From: Celoporthe dispersa | Lineage: Eukaryota > Ascomycota > Sordariomycetes > Diaporthales > Cryphonectriaceae | DNA: 64,000 nucleotides | NCBI GenBank assembly: GCA_016584495.1 | Contig: WAID01000014.1 | Span: 496,001-560,000 of the forward strand | Reading direction: 5' to 3' | Shown: positions 12,601 through 22,223 of the stretch, in pieces | Layout: each line of letters starts with the position of its first letter | How positions within the stretch are numbered: the first letter of the stretch is position 1 | The notes under the pieces: generated by a model | Database searches by the model: none | What the model was told of the DNA's origin: nothing | The model's input: only the letters and a program-made list of their open reading frames with translations | Made by a program: the position numbers and the translations under genes

Positions 12601-15218
12601 TCTCTCTCTTCTAGGTGAGCCCCAACCGAGGTGAGAGGTGGAAATCTGAGAGACAAGAGACAAGAGACAAGAGAGATAGAGGTGAGAGAGTGTGTGACGG
12701 GAAGGATTAGTCGAAGCTGGGATTTGCGCCCATGGACCTCCGCTGCAATCCACTGATTGACCCTGAGTGCCCTGCTAGTTCCGTGCCTCCTCCTCCACAT
12801 CTGGACACCCTCCGCCGCCCTGGTGACCACCCCCCTCCCCTTCCTGTCTGATCCCATCTGCAACCTCCCTCCTGCCCTATCACCTCTGTCTTGACTCGTC
12901 CCTCCCCCTCTCCCAGGGCCTGTCTGGTGCTGTGGGGGCAGCACTGCAATCTGGGCTGTGATGGCTTATTTATCTTGTCTACAGGTCCTGTCTGGTCGTG
13001 ACGGGATGGAATCGCAAGGGCCCAAGGTGTGGTGCCAGGGGAGGGAGAGGGAGAGAGGGCAAGGGAGGGGGGAAAGGCAAGAGGGGGGGAGGGGGAGGGC
13101 ATCTTCCGGTGATAATGAAATGCTGATGACCCACCCCCTCACACCTGAACCAAGGCCAAGGAAGATGTCAATTCAATGAAGCATTGATCAGCACAGTAAA
13201 CCCCAGTGAACGCCCCTAGCCATGCAGCCATTGGGGGCCTTACGCCCGGGGGATGGGGGGGGTGGGTGGGAAAGAGGGGAAGGAGAGAGGAGCAGGATGG
13301 GGAGGGTTCGATAGATTGCACAGGTGGTCCTTTCCCGCGCCAGAGGCCCTTGTGCGCGCGCGCTGTGCTGTATTCTAGTTAGCAGATGAGCCTGCCGTCA
13401 GGCCTGTTGTCAGCAGGGTGGGATGCCTACGTAGCTAGCGCTAAAAGGTGCTAGGGGATCTCGTTGCGGCTGCAACGCCGTGGGACCACCTGCATTCTCG
13501 ATGGAGGGCGAGAGGGACGGCTGCCGCCCGGAACATGCAAGGGAAGGTTGAGAACTTTCCATAGGGCCAAGCCATCCATCTGCCTATACCAGGGCAGAGA
13601 TTACCTGCTGTACTTTTCTACCTACAGAGGTCGGCCGAGGTGGAGCGGACATCTGCTGAGCTTACCACGGGGGAACCCAGCACGGCTGGACTCCTCTGGC
13701 CTGCTGCTGCACGGGCATCAGGACTCTTCTCTGTGCTGTTACTGCCTGCATGGGAGCACCTCAATATGTAGTGGTAGGAGGAAGGAGTAGGAGGAGGAAG
13801 AGGAGGTGGAGGAGGATATAGTAATACGGAGTACATGATCCAGGTACACATAAGCACCACAGCATCCCTGCCCTGCCTTCCCGCAACCAGCGCAGCAGGT
13901 TCTTGCCCACTGTGTATCTGTATCAGGCACATTCTTTGCCAGCCATGCAATAGAGTTTTGTTTTTTCTTTCTTTCCTCTTTTTTTTTCTTTTTTAAGGAG
14001 AAAAGCAAGTAGACACAAAAAGTAACATTAAGAATAAGAAGAAAGCAAGATCTTTTCTTTTTTTAAAAAAAAAGCACAGAGATAGGGAGAGAGAGAGTGG
14101 GAGAGAAAGAAAGAGAAAGAAAAAAAAAGGGGGGGTAGGGGTAGGGGGTGGGTGGTTCAGTATGCACTACACTACGTAGAGGTGAGTGAATGAAGTGATC
14201 TGGCTTGGGATCTCTGCCGTTTAAACGCCTCTGCGTGGCAGGCCGGGCCCAGACCAGCTCAGGCAAGGCGCTCCTCTCTCTGCGCATGCTCCATCCTTCC
14301 ATTTCCATTTCCATTTCCATCTGTACAGTGCTTCGCAGGTCAGTCCTGCTCTCTGCTTTACTCTCGGCCTTTCCAAAAACCACCAGGACAGTTCCATATG
14401 TAGCAGCTGTTCTTCCCTGGACGACGCCTGCCCCTCCTCGCCCCTCCACGCCAGACATCCATATCGATCGATCCCAACCAAGACCCCCTAACTGCCAGCG
14501 CCCACCACCAGAGACGAACCTACACACACGCGCACACGCACACGCCATCCCGTCCCATCCCCTCTGACGGCCCTGCAGCTTGTCATCTTTCCCTTGTGAC
14601 TGGTTACCTGGACCTGGACCCGGACCTGGGCCCGCTGACTGTGGCCTGCTAGCCTTGGGGCCTCTTCTTCACCCTTGTACCCTTCCCTCCTATACTCCGT
14701 TACTTACTCTACCATACTTTCTGTCCCCTCCGTACCGAGCGCTCGCTCCCGTTTGCACCTTCGCCTCTTGCACTGCTTGCGCTGGTATCCCCGTTCCATA
14801 TCCTATCATAGGTACGCTCTCCGTTCTCTCTCTCCTAAGCCTGTCCTGTCTCTCCCTCCCTCTCTCTTTTCCTGTACTCTGTTTTTCTTTTTTACCTACA
14901 TTTTTGTTTCTTTTTCTTTTTTTGTCTTCTTCTTGTTCCCATCCCGCTTTGACCCAGTCTTTTGCATCTCCACCCTCAAATCTCCTTGTCCTGGCGCCGG
15001 CCCTTCATAGTCGCTCGGCAATCTTGCCTTTGTCCTTCACCAAACTCTAACCATCCGACAAGACAGACACGACACCACCCTCCTATCGCTCCCCCCCCTT
15101 CGACCTCCTCCTTCTTCCGTTCCTCGATCCGTACCTGGGCAGCCATCCATCTTGCTCATCACAGCTTTGGGTCCGAGTCGGATGTTCGCAGAGATTGTCA
15201 GCCGGGCAGGTCGCTCCA
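9692..15218. other. 5.5-kb gene-free interval upstream of the STK32-type kinase
   Basis: No ORF here shows coding character on either strand. The interval is rich in low-complexity DNA: an A17 run at 10467-10483, TC and CA tracts near 12583-12610, three tandem GAGACAA units near 12650-12674, GA/GGA-rich DNA near 13780-13815, (CATTTC)n at about 14297-14321, and a long pyrimidine-rich block from about 14660 to 14960 just before the kinase. The last block is typical of fungal promoters and leaders. It may hold a long leader or noncoding transcripts, but nothing can be named from sequence. Confidence 0.5.
14650..14960 (+). promoter_or_regulatory. CT-rich promoter or leader block of the kinase gene
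   Basis: About 300 nt strongly enriched in C and T on the coding strand, 260-570 nt before the kinase start codon. Pyrimidine-rich blocks commonly precede transcription starts of well-expressed fungal genes. Assignment is by composition and position only. Confidence 0.4.
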
Positions 15219-17505
15219 ATGGGTAACAGCCAGGGCAAACCCGTCGAGTTTGACGGCGAAGGTACCGATACCAACCCGCCTTGACACACACACACGCACG
15301 CACGCACGCACACCTACCTCTTCCAACGCCGTCTAGGCCGCCAATCCCCCTTCTCGATAGGCGCAATCACGTTGTGCGATGGACCACACCCTTGGGACGC
15401 TGGCTGACGAGTGTTACCCGGAGCATATAGTCAACCTCAACCATTTCCGCTTGCTGCGGGTCGTCGGCCGAGGTGCATTTGGCAAGGTCAGGATCGTCGA
15501 GCGGAAAGACACCGGCCTCTCCTTCGCCCTCAAGTACATCCGCAAAGATGAAGGTGTGCAAGACCAACCCCCCCCCCCCTCTCTGTCGGCTTCCCAGCGG
15601 CTACGTGCTCGCTGTCTTAGTGTCGGTGTGACTGACGCCCGGCGATGCTCCACCACAGTCGTTCGATCCGAGAGCGTACGAAACATCATCCGGGAGCGCC
15701 GTATGCTCGAACATGTCAACCACCCCTTCATCTGCAATCTGCGCTACAGCTTTCAGGACATAGAATACATGTATGCGTGCCTGGCCAGCGTGGCCCTTTC
15801 ATCTCCCCCAACGGTCCTGGGGTCCCGAACTGCTGCTGATGCCGGCGCTAGGTACCTCGTTGTCGACCTCATGAGCGGCGGCGACCTACGCTTTCACATC
15901 TCCAGAAAGACCTTCACAGAAGAGGCCGTCAGGTTCTGGATATCCGAGCTGGGCTGCGCCTTGGAGATATATACATGGCCAAGGCATCATACATCGTGAT
16001 GTGAAGCCGGACAATGTCCTCCTGGATGCCGATGGGCACGTCCATCTGACAGACTTCGTATGCCCATCCCCCTCCTCCCCGCTCCCTACGAATGGGATTA
16101 TCGTACACCGTGCTGACGAACCTGCAAACAGAATGTCGCATCGGATATCATACCTGGGAAGGTTCTAACGAGCAAATCCGGAACTCTGGCATACCTCGCC
16201 CCGGAGGTCTACGCCGGCAAGGGCTACGATCGACGAGCAGATTGGTGGTCACTTGGTGTCTTGTTCTACGAGTGCATCTACAACAAGGTCGGTACCAGTC
16301 CTGTCCTCGCTGTGTTGGTGCCTCTATCGCTTCTGGGGGTGGCGTCGGGGGGGGGTGGTCTTGTTCTGCCCCAGAGGACCAGAGCCAACCGGACCTTATT
16401 ACTCCGGCGTGGGATCAAGAGCTAATGCGTCGTGCAGAGACCTTTCGAGGGCAACTCCGAAAATGCCCTGGGCACTGTCATACAAGCAGCCAATCCGAAA
16501 TACCCAATCACGCAACCGCCTGTCTCCCTCCTGTGTCTTTATGCGATCAAGGACGCGCTGAGCTTAGACCCGAACAAGCGGCTCGGTCACACGTGGGAGA
16601 GCTTTACCCACCACGATTTCTTCAGGCCCATCAACTTCGAGGCTCTCGAGAGGAAGGAGATCGAGCCAGTATTTGTCCCATCATCCGAGAAGACGAACTT
16701 TGACGCCACATACGACCTGGAGGAGTTATTACTAGAGGAGGCTCCGCTGGAGGCCAGGGCTCGGAGGCAGAAGCCGCGCGAGAAGCTAAAGGATGACGCG
16801 ACCGACAAGGAGATCAGGGAGGACGAGCTGTACCGGATGATCGAGAACGACTTCCGGCCCTTCGACTATACCGTGGCCGCCTACAAGAAGTGGGTTGCGA
16901 TAGACTTCCGGAATAGTTGCAGTCCATGTGCTAATTACAACGATAGGATCACGGAAGCATGCGTAGACGACGAGCCAGCCGCCGCACCGTCGAGATCAAA
17001 CGGTGCTACGAACGCACAGCACGGACAGGCATTCACCTCGGACGATGCGCGGCCCCTGTCCCAAGCGACGAATGGCTACCAAGGGCAGTCGGGGCAGCAA
17101 GGACCACCGCTCACCCCTTCAAGGTCCAGTGACGCAAACGCGGGGCATTCCAAGAGCCACAGCAGGGGCAAGGGCCCCAATCGTCCATCCCCGCTACCGC
17201 CGTACCCGAATTCGTACACAAGCCCGAAGCATAGCAAGGGTGGTCCAAAAGGCATCTTCGTGGAGAGCCCTACCGGAGGCGTGCAGGTGACGCTCGATGG
17301 CGGCGGCAGCTGGTCAGACCTGGCCCGCCAAGACGCAACACTGCCGGCAGACGCAGCCGGCGCAGGTCAGGAAGCTGGCAAGGTCGAGGCTGGGTCTGGT
17401 GGCGTGTTTGGATTCCTGAATAGGAAGAAGGGGCGCGGCAACAGCCCTAAACCGAAGGAGAGAGGTGTCCTGGGGAAGGAGGGCGCAAGAGTCGTAATCG
17501 GTTAG
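15219..17505 (+). CDS. AGC serine/threonine kinase of the STK32/YANK type
   Basis: Seven exons (15219-15261, 15431-15553, 15659-15770, 15852-16057, 16132-16287, 16438-16889, 16947-17505) give about 549 residues. Start MGNSQGK fits an N-myristoylation signal, so membrane attachment is likely. The kinase domain shows GRGAFGKV (residues 27-34), ATP-binding Lys49 in FALKYIRK, IIHRDVKPDNVLLDADG, and LTDFNVA, where DFN replaces the usual DFG; that change and the HVHLTDFN context are hallmarks of the STK32/YANK family. YLAPEVYAGKGYDRRADWW follows. After the domain comes a conserved tail (FEALERKEIEPVFVPSSEKT) and a ~190-residue disordered Ser/Gly/Pro-rich end. One extra G at 15963-15964 breaks the frame between GCAL and YIHGQGIIHRD. 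The last intron (57 nt) is a multiple of three. Substrates are unknown. Confidence 0.88.
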
Positions 17506-18829
17506 GGGCGGTTAGGATCTCTACGCAACTGGCGCCAAGGCCTGTCCGGATGAGCTCGACCTCGAGCTTCTCGACGACGATGCCTCGCCTACATCCAACC
17601 GAAGCTGCGCAGAACGAAGAGGAGCCGCGGGATCGGGAAGGGGGGAGGGAGGTAATGATTGACTAACAATTGAGAACGGACGGGCCTAGCGACACCGGGA
17701 GGTGCACGATGAGTGCGTTGGCCGAATTGCTGCAAGATGACGAGGATCTTGTTGACTAAGGTGCAGTGCTCGAAATGACCGACGCGAACGGACATACATT
17801 CGATGCCCTTAGCGGCGGCGACCCCCAACACAGACCGACGTCCAATTCACCCGCGATTTTCTGTCTGCACAGCAGAGGAGCAATCCAGACAAGCGATCTG
17901 GGACGCACGATCCTGTCTTCACGACCTGAGCAACCTCGTCCAAAACATGATACCAAACCCTCCCTGCCGGCGCGAGATGGCGGGAGCTCGCCTCTGCCGG
18001 CGGCAGCTTCATCAGCCTCCTTACCGATTTGCGTCTGCGTCATGGTTGCTTTTCCTGCTCGGCGTCAAAATGATAGACTCGGTGTGCGGCGGTCCTGCTC
18101 AGAGCACTTTGGACAAAGTCGCATGGGACCCTGGGTGGGGTGAATTTCACAGAGCGACGCTTTCTGTTTACTGGATTGGGCGAGTTTTTGTTGCATGAAG
18201 CGAGGGCGGGTGAGCTAGCCATATGTACCGACTATGAACGGGAACAACCTGCATCTCCATTCCTTCTTTCTCTTTTCCCTTTAGTCCCTGTTCCTCTTAT
18301 TCCTGCTTGGTGCTTGGTATTGTTTTTGAGGGAGGCATCACTTGCAGATTTCGGGCATCGTTCGCATCACGCAGCATGGAAGCGGTAGCTGGGAGCGGCC
18401 GGCGAGCACACACAAACATATACGGCCTCTCTGTTTTTGTAGTCTAGGTAGTGAGGGCAAGCGAGCCCGGGCTTTGCGATACCCAGTCAATGCAGGTAGT
18501 GAAGCCAGAGTATTTTTCTCGTCCGCACTATGGCTCCATCGATTCGTATCTTGAGGAGCTCTTCAAGAGGTGAGGTTGAGGTGGTTGGACAAGACAAAGC
18601 AAGGCATTAAACACTGCTTGTTCTCTAATTGGGACGAAGATACTCATATTATCCCCTTCTTACGATTCACAGGCTACATGTATCCTCAGTAAAGTGCTCG
18701 TCCCGCCCACCAAAATAAAAAAAAATTTTTAAAAAAAATGAAAAGAAAAGAAGAGTATTAGACAATAGGACTAAAATGAATACATCTGAAGAAGTAAAAA
18801 TAAAAGGGAAAAGAATGGGAAAACAAAAA
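17506..18829. other. Intergenic after the kinase
   Basis: Probable 3' region of the kinase followed by non-coding DNA, A/T-richer towards 18700-18830. No coding ORF seen. Confidence 0.45.
18820..18829 (-). terminator. Pol III T-run terminator of the 5S gene
   Basis: On the minus strand the 5S 3' end runs straight into a run of T, a single G and further T, the expected polymerase III stop. Confidence 0.7.
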
Positions 18830-18948
18830 ACATGCAACACCGGGTATTCGCCAATGGTCACCCACTTGACTACTAATCCAGCCCTTGGTGGCTTATTTAG
18901 GGGAGAGCAGACGGGATCCCAAGTTTTCCACTAGGTATGGTCGCATGT
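18830..18948 (-). rRNA. 5S ribosomal RNA
   Basis: The minus strand reads as a 119-nt 5S rRNA of the filamentous-ascomycete type. The ends pair as helix I: ACATGCGAC at the 5' end against GTTGCATGT at the 3' end, nine pairs with one G-U. Conserved internal landmarks are in order: GACCATAC, GTGGAAAAC, GGGATCCCGTC, ATAAGCCACC (box A region), TTAGTAGT, GTGGGTGACC (box C region) and GCGAATACC. A T-rich run on the minus strand immediately downstream serves as the RNA polymerase III terminator. The gene stands alone between protein genes, as the dispersed 5S genes of Neurospora-like fungi do. From memory of fungal 5S types, several differences look like C-to-T changes. Helix I is intact, so it is probably functional. 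Confidence 0.85.
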
Positions 18949-19540
18949 ATTCAAGTCTGTTGCAATTGTGGTTATATCTCATGGGGTCAGGGAGTGAAGC
19001 AGGAGAGCGCTGTCTCGCTGTCATTGGTTTAGGAGGAGGAGTGAACGGCTAGCCACGCGTCATATGAGGCCAGGGAACGCAGGTATAGTAGATATATATG
19101 CAGTCTATACTCTTTAACCCGCGCTACAAGCCCTCTTTGAGAAGCTATGGCTATGATGGGTTCATATCCAAGGACAATAGCGAACTGTTGTTCGTGTAAT
19201 GAAACAGTGTATATTTTGATGGGCATTTAGGTCGGTTTTCTGCCCAGGCACGGTTTTGGGGCTGTAATATCATAGTGGCTGAAAGCGCTTATATAAGCAC
19301 AGCGGCCCCTCCACCCACTGTACAAGGGAGGCCTGTGATGCAACGGCAGTGGCACCGGCCGCGAACGGTCAACACATGCTATAACCTTTCTGTCTCATCA
19401 GCAAACAAAACCAACGACTCCTCCCTCCGACGCTGCCCAAGGCTCCACCCGCCGCGAGATCACCAGACCACCTATTGATCCCATCTGATCGTGATAGTAT
19501 CTCTCCAAGAGGAAGGAGAGCAGGGCATCACCACTCGAAA
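18949..19540. other. Intergenic upstream of the BSD gene
   Basis: The A/T-richer promoter region of the BSD gene and the upstream flank of the 5S gene. No further gene seen. Confidence 0.45.
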
Positions 19541-21092
19541 ATGGATCTGGCCTACGACCACATTGTCGAGGAGTCCCTCCCTAAGGAGGACGACGGCAGG
19601 CGCAGCGCGGGCGGCACCGGCGCCGAGCAGACACAGAACAGCCTGAATGCCGAGATTCAGGATGCTTACAAGGCCTTCTCGGCCAGCCCTTGGGGCGCAA
19701 AGATTGGTGGTTTCTTTGGAAATGTTGTCAAGCAGGTACGCGCGGCGTCCGCCCTCCCCCCTCCCCCCCTCCTCCCCACCATTGTTGCCAACCAGCCAGC
19801 GACTTTCGTACTGCGTGTCGTTGGTAGCACATGGCGACACACACACACAAGGTGCTATCACCACGAGGGGCAGGAAGAGGAAGAAGAAGAAGAAGAATGG
19901 CAGGGCTGACACCCGGATGACAGGGCGAGACCGTCTACCAGGAAGCCCAGAAAGAGCTCACCGACCTCGGCAGCGAGGCACAGCGCGGCTTCTCGGGCCT
20001 CTCGAGCGCCCTCATCAACCGCACCCGTGGCCTATCCCTCACCACCCCGGGCCCGTCCTCCACATCTTCCTCGTCCACCGCTCAGCAGACGGACAGCATC
20101 ACCCCGACCGAGGGCCACAACAAGGACATGACCACCGACGAGGCCCTGGCGGAATCCGAGACTGTGCTCTCCCGCCTGCGCGCCGAGGCGGCCAAGCGCC
20201 TCAAGGACATCCAGAAGGCAGAGGACGCTGCGGACGAAGCGCTCCTGCGCTTCGGGACCAACATCCGTGACTTTCTGAAGGACGCGGTCTCGATCACGCC
20301 CGGGTCCGGGTCGACGGATGCCAGCGGGCAGACCGCCGAGGTCCTGTTCGAGAGCAAGGACGCCACCGGCAAGAGGGTGATCCACACCAGCCGGTTCGAC
20401 GCACAACTGCACGTCATCCACACGTCTACGGAGAGCTTTACGAAGGACCCCGCGACGGGCGACTGGGAGAGCTGGGGCCAGGAGTTTGACATTGCCAGCA
20501 AGACGGAGCACATCTCCAAGGATCTGGAGAAGTACCCAGAGCTGAGGGCCACGATGGAGAAGCTGGTGCCCGAGAAGATCCCGTATGAGGACTTCTGGAA
20601 GAGGTACTACTTCCTGAGGCACGGCATCGACATTGCGGAAGCGAGAAGGCGGGACCTCCTGAAGGGTACGTTGTTCCTCTGGGCCTGGTCGTTCTTGACG
20701 TGGGGGGGCTGTTGGATCTACCGTGTGATCTGTGATGATGCTAACCTGCTCTGTTCTGCCCTGTAGCCGCCGCCGCCGAGGAAGACGTCGGCTGGGACGA
20801 GGACTCGGACGACGAGACCACCGCAGCGGCCAGTCCCAAGAAGACTTCCGAAAGGCGCCCCGGCTCGACCGAATCCTCGACCACCATCCACCCGCCCCCG
20901 GCTGCCGGATCCTCCTCCTCCTCCTCCCACCTGAAGCCATCCGAGCCCCGCAAGTCCAATGATGAGAGATCGCAGCCCGACAGCGACACGAGCTACGACC
21001 TGGTCGGGGCCAGCTCCGGCAACCCCAGCCATGCGCCGAACAGCCCCAAGGAGGCGCGCAAGGATGACGATAGCGACGAGGACTGGGAGTAG
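19541..21092 (+). CDS. BSD-domain protein
   Basis: Three exons (19541-19735, 19924-20665, 20767-21092) encode an intact 420-residue protein. The N-terminal part has an amphipathic segment (AFSASPWGAKIGGFFGNVVK) followed after the intron by GETVYQEAQKELTDLGSEAQ, a layout seen in cytosolic BSD/DOS2-like proteins. A coiled-coil-like stretch (residues ~125-165) precedes the BSD domain at about 250-312, recognisable by WGQEFDIASKTEHISKDLEK and the diagnostic PYEDFWKRYYFLR. The second intron falls just after the domain. The C-terminal ~105 residues are acidic, serine-rich and end DDDSDEDWE, a tail typical of this family. Members are poorly characterised; the family occurs in proteins tied to transcription or membrane trafficking, so no specific role is claimed. 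Confidence 0.85.
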
Positions 21093-21490
21093 CAACAGCC
21101 CGTCCGGTCTCTCTAGACCCTGTTTTGCTCTTGGGTGGCGGTGTTTCTGGCGCTGGATGATCTGAAACTGGTGAACGGGATGGATGATTGGATGGGTGGG
21201 CGGGTGTGCAGACCGCCGCCGTGGTCTTCGCACGCCTGGCCCTTTGTATATGTCGCAGGTGCGACTAAGATTTCTGGAGTCCCTGGGTATCTTCTTGGAT
21301 AGCCGCAGCCCCTTTCTCCCCAACCTATTTCCTGTCCTTTTTTCTTCTTCTTCTTCTCCCTCTCTCTCTTTTCTCTTTCTCGCCCTCCAAATACTTCCCT
21401 GGGAGACGAAAAGACATGTGGTTCCTTTCCTGGAACAGTTCAAAGCGGTCCATCTCCCAGTACTGCCATCTCCTGGCTAATGTGAAGTGA
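21093..21490. other. Intergenic between convergent BSD gene and TSR2
   Basis: Two 3' regions with a TTC/TCT-rich block near 21338-21390. No gene seen. Confidence 0.5.
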
Positions 21491-22223
21491 TCACCTCTTC
21501 CTGGTGACCTTGGTAAACCCGTCCTCGTCGACCTCTGGCGCTGCCTTCTCCTTCTTCGGGGCAGCAACCAGAGGCGGGGCATCGTCCATATCCTCATCAC
21601 CGTCCTCGTCATCATCCTCCCCATCGGTATCATCCCAGTCGGTATCGCCGTCCTGGTCCTCGCCCTTCTTAAAGAGGGCGCCGTCGACCTTGGCGCCCTT
21701 GCCGGACTGCCACCGCGCCAGCAGCCTATCGACCTCCTCGAAGCTGCCCCTGGCGCACTGGCCGCGCAGGCGGACGATCTCGACGGCGACGTCGAAGCCC
21801 GAGTCGTCGTCTACGTTGACCTCGAACTCGTCGAGCATAACCTGGAGGAGGAGCTCCTCGATGTACTCGGCGTCGGGCTCCTCGTCGTTCTTGTCCTCCT
21901 CCTTCTTCTGCTTTGGCTTCTGCTGTTGTGATGATGGTGTTGGCTCTGAGGATGTGGACGTGAAGGCGGGGAACTGGCTGGCGACTTCGCCTGCGAACCA
22001 GTCGCGCTTGTCGGCGCTGTCGGGGCCGCCCCAGTTGTTCTGTACGGCGAGGGTGAGGGCGGGCCAGAGGTTGAGGGAGAGTGCCACGGCCTGCTCGAAG
22101 CGGGACTGGCGGATCTCTGTACGGGGAGGCAAGAGTGTCAGTGGAAGTTAGAGCAGCAGGAGGAGAAGGGGTGGGGGTGTGTGTGGACGGACCAGCCGAG
22201 GGGATCTGCTGTGTTGAGGCCAT
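21491..22223 (-). CDS. TSR2: Pre-rRNA processing protein Tsr2, eS26 chaperone
   Basis: Tsr2 escorts ribosomal protein eS26 to the 90S/40S precursor. Two exons on the minus strand (22223-22193 and 22116-21491) give an intact 218-residue protein. The first exon encodes only MASTQQIPSA; joining across the 76-nt intron gives EIRQSRFEQAVALSLNLWPA, the start of the TSR2 domain, with WGGPDSADKRDWFAGEVASQ and the acidic EYIEELLLQVMLDEFEVNVD after it. A Gln/Lys/Glu linker splits the domain. The C-terminus is strongly acidic and ends DEDGFTKVTRKR, the conserved Tsr2 ending that binds basic eS26. A longer ORF that begins inside the intron (MPPRTEIRQ) is less likely because it lacks the conserved N-terminal exon. 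Confidence 0.9.

Noticed and set aside
12715..12790. tRNA-like T-arm on the minus strand
   Set aside because: A GGG...CCC stem with a tRNA-like loop is visible, but the loop lacks TTC, the anticodon arm has a six-base loop and no matching acceptor strand exists.
14580..15050. 156-codon ORF before the kinase
   Set aside because: Pure pyrimidine-rich DNA translated as Ser/Leu/Pro; better explained as promoter or leader.
17803..18198. 131-codon ORF after the kinase
   Set aside because: No recognisable motif, overlapping ORFs in other frames of similar length, and position suggests the kinase 3' region.
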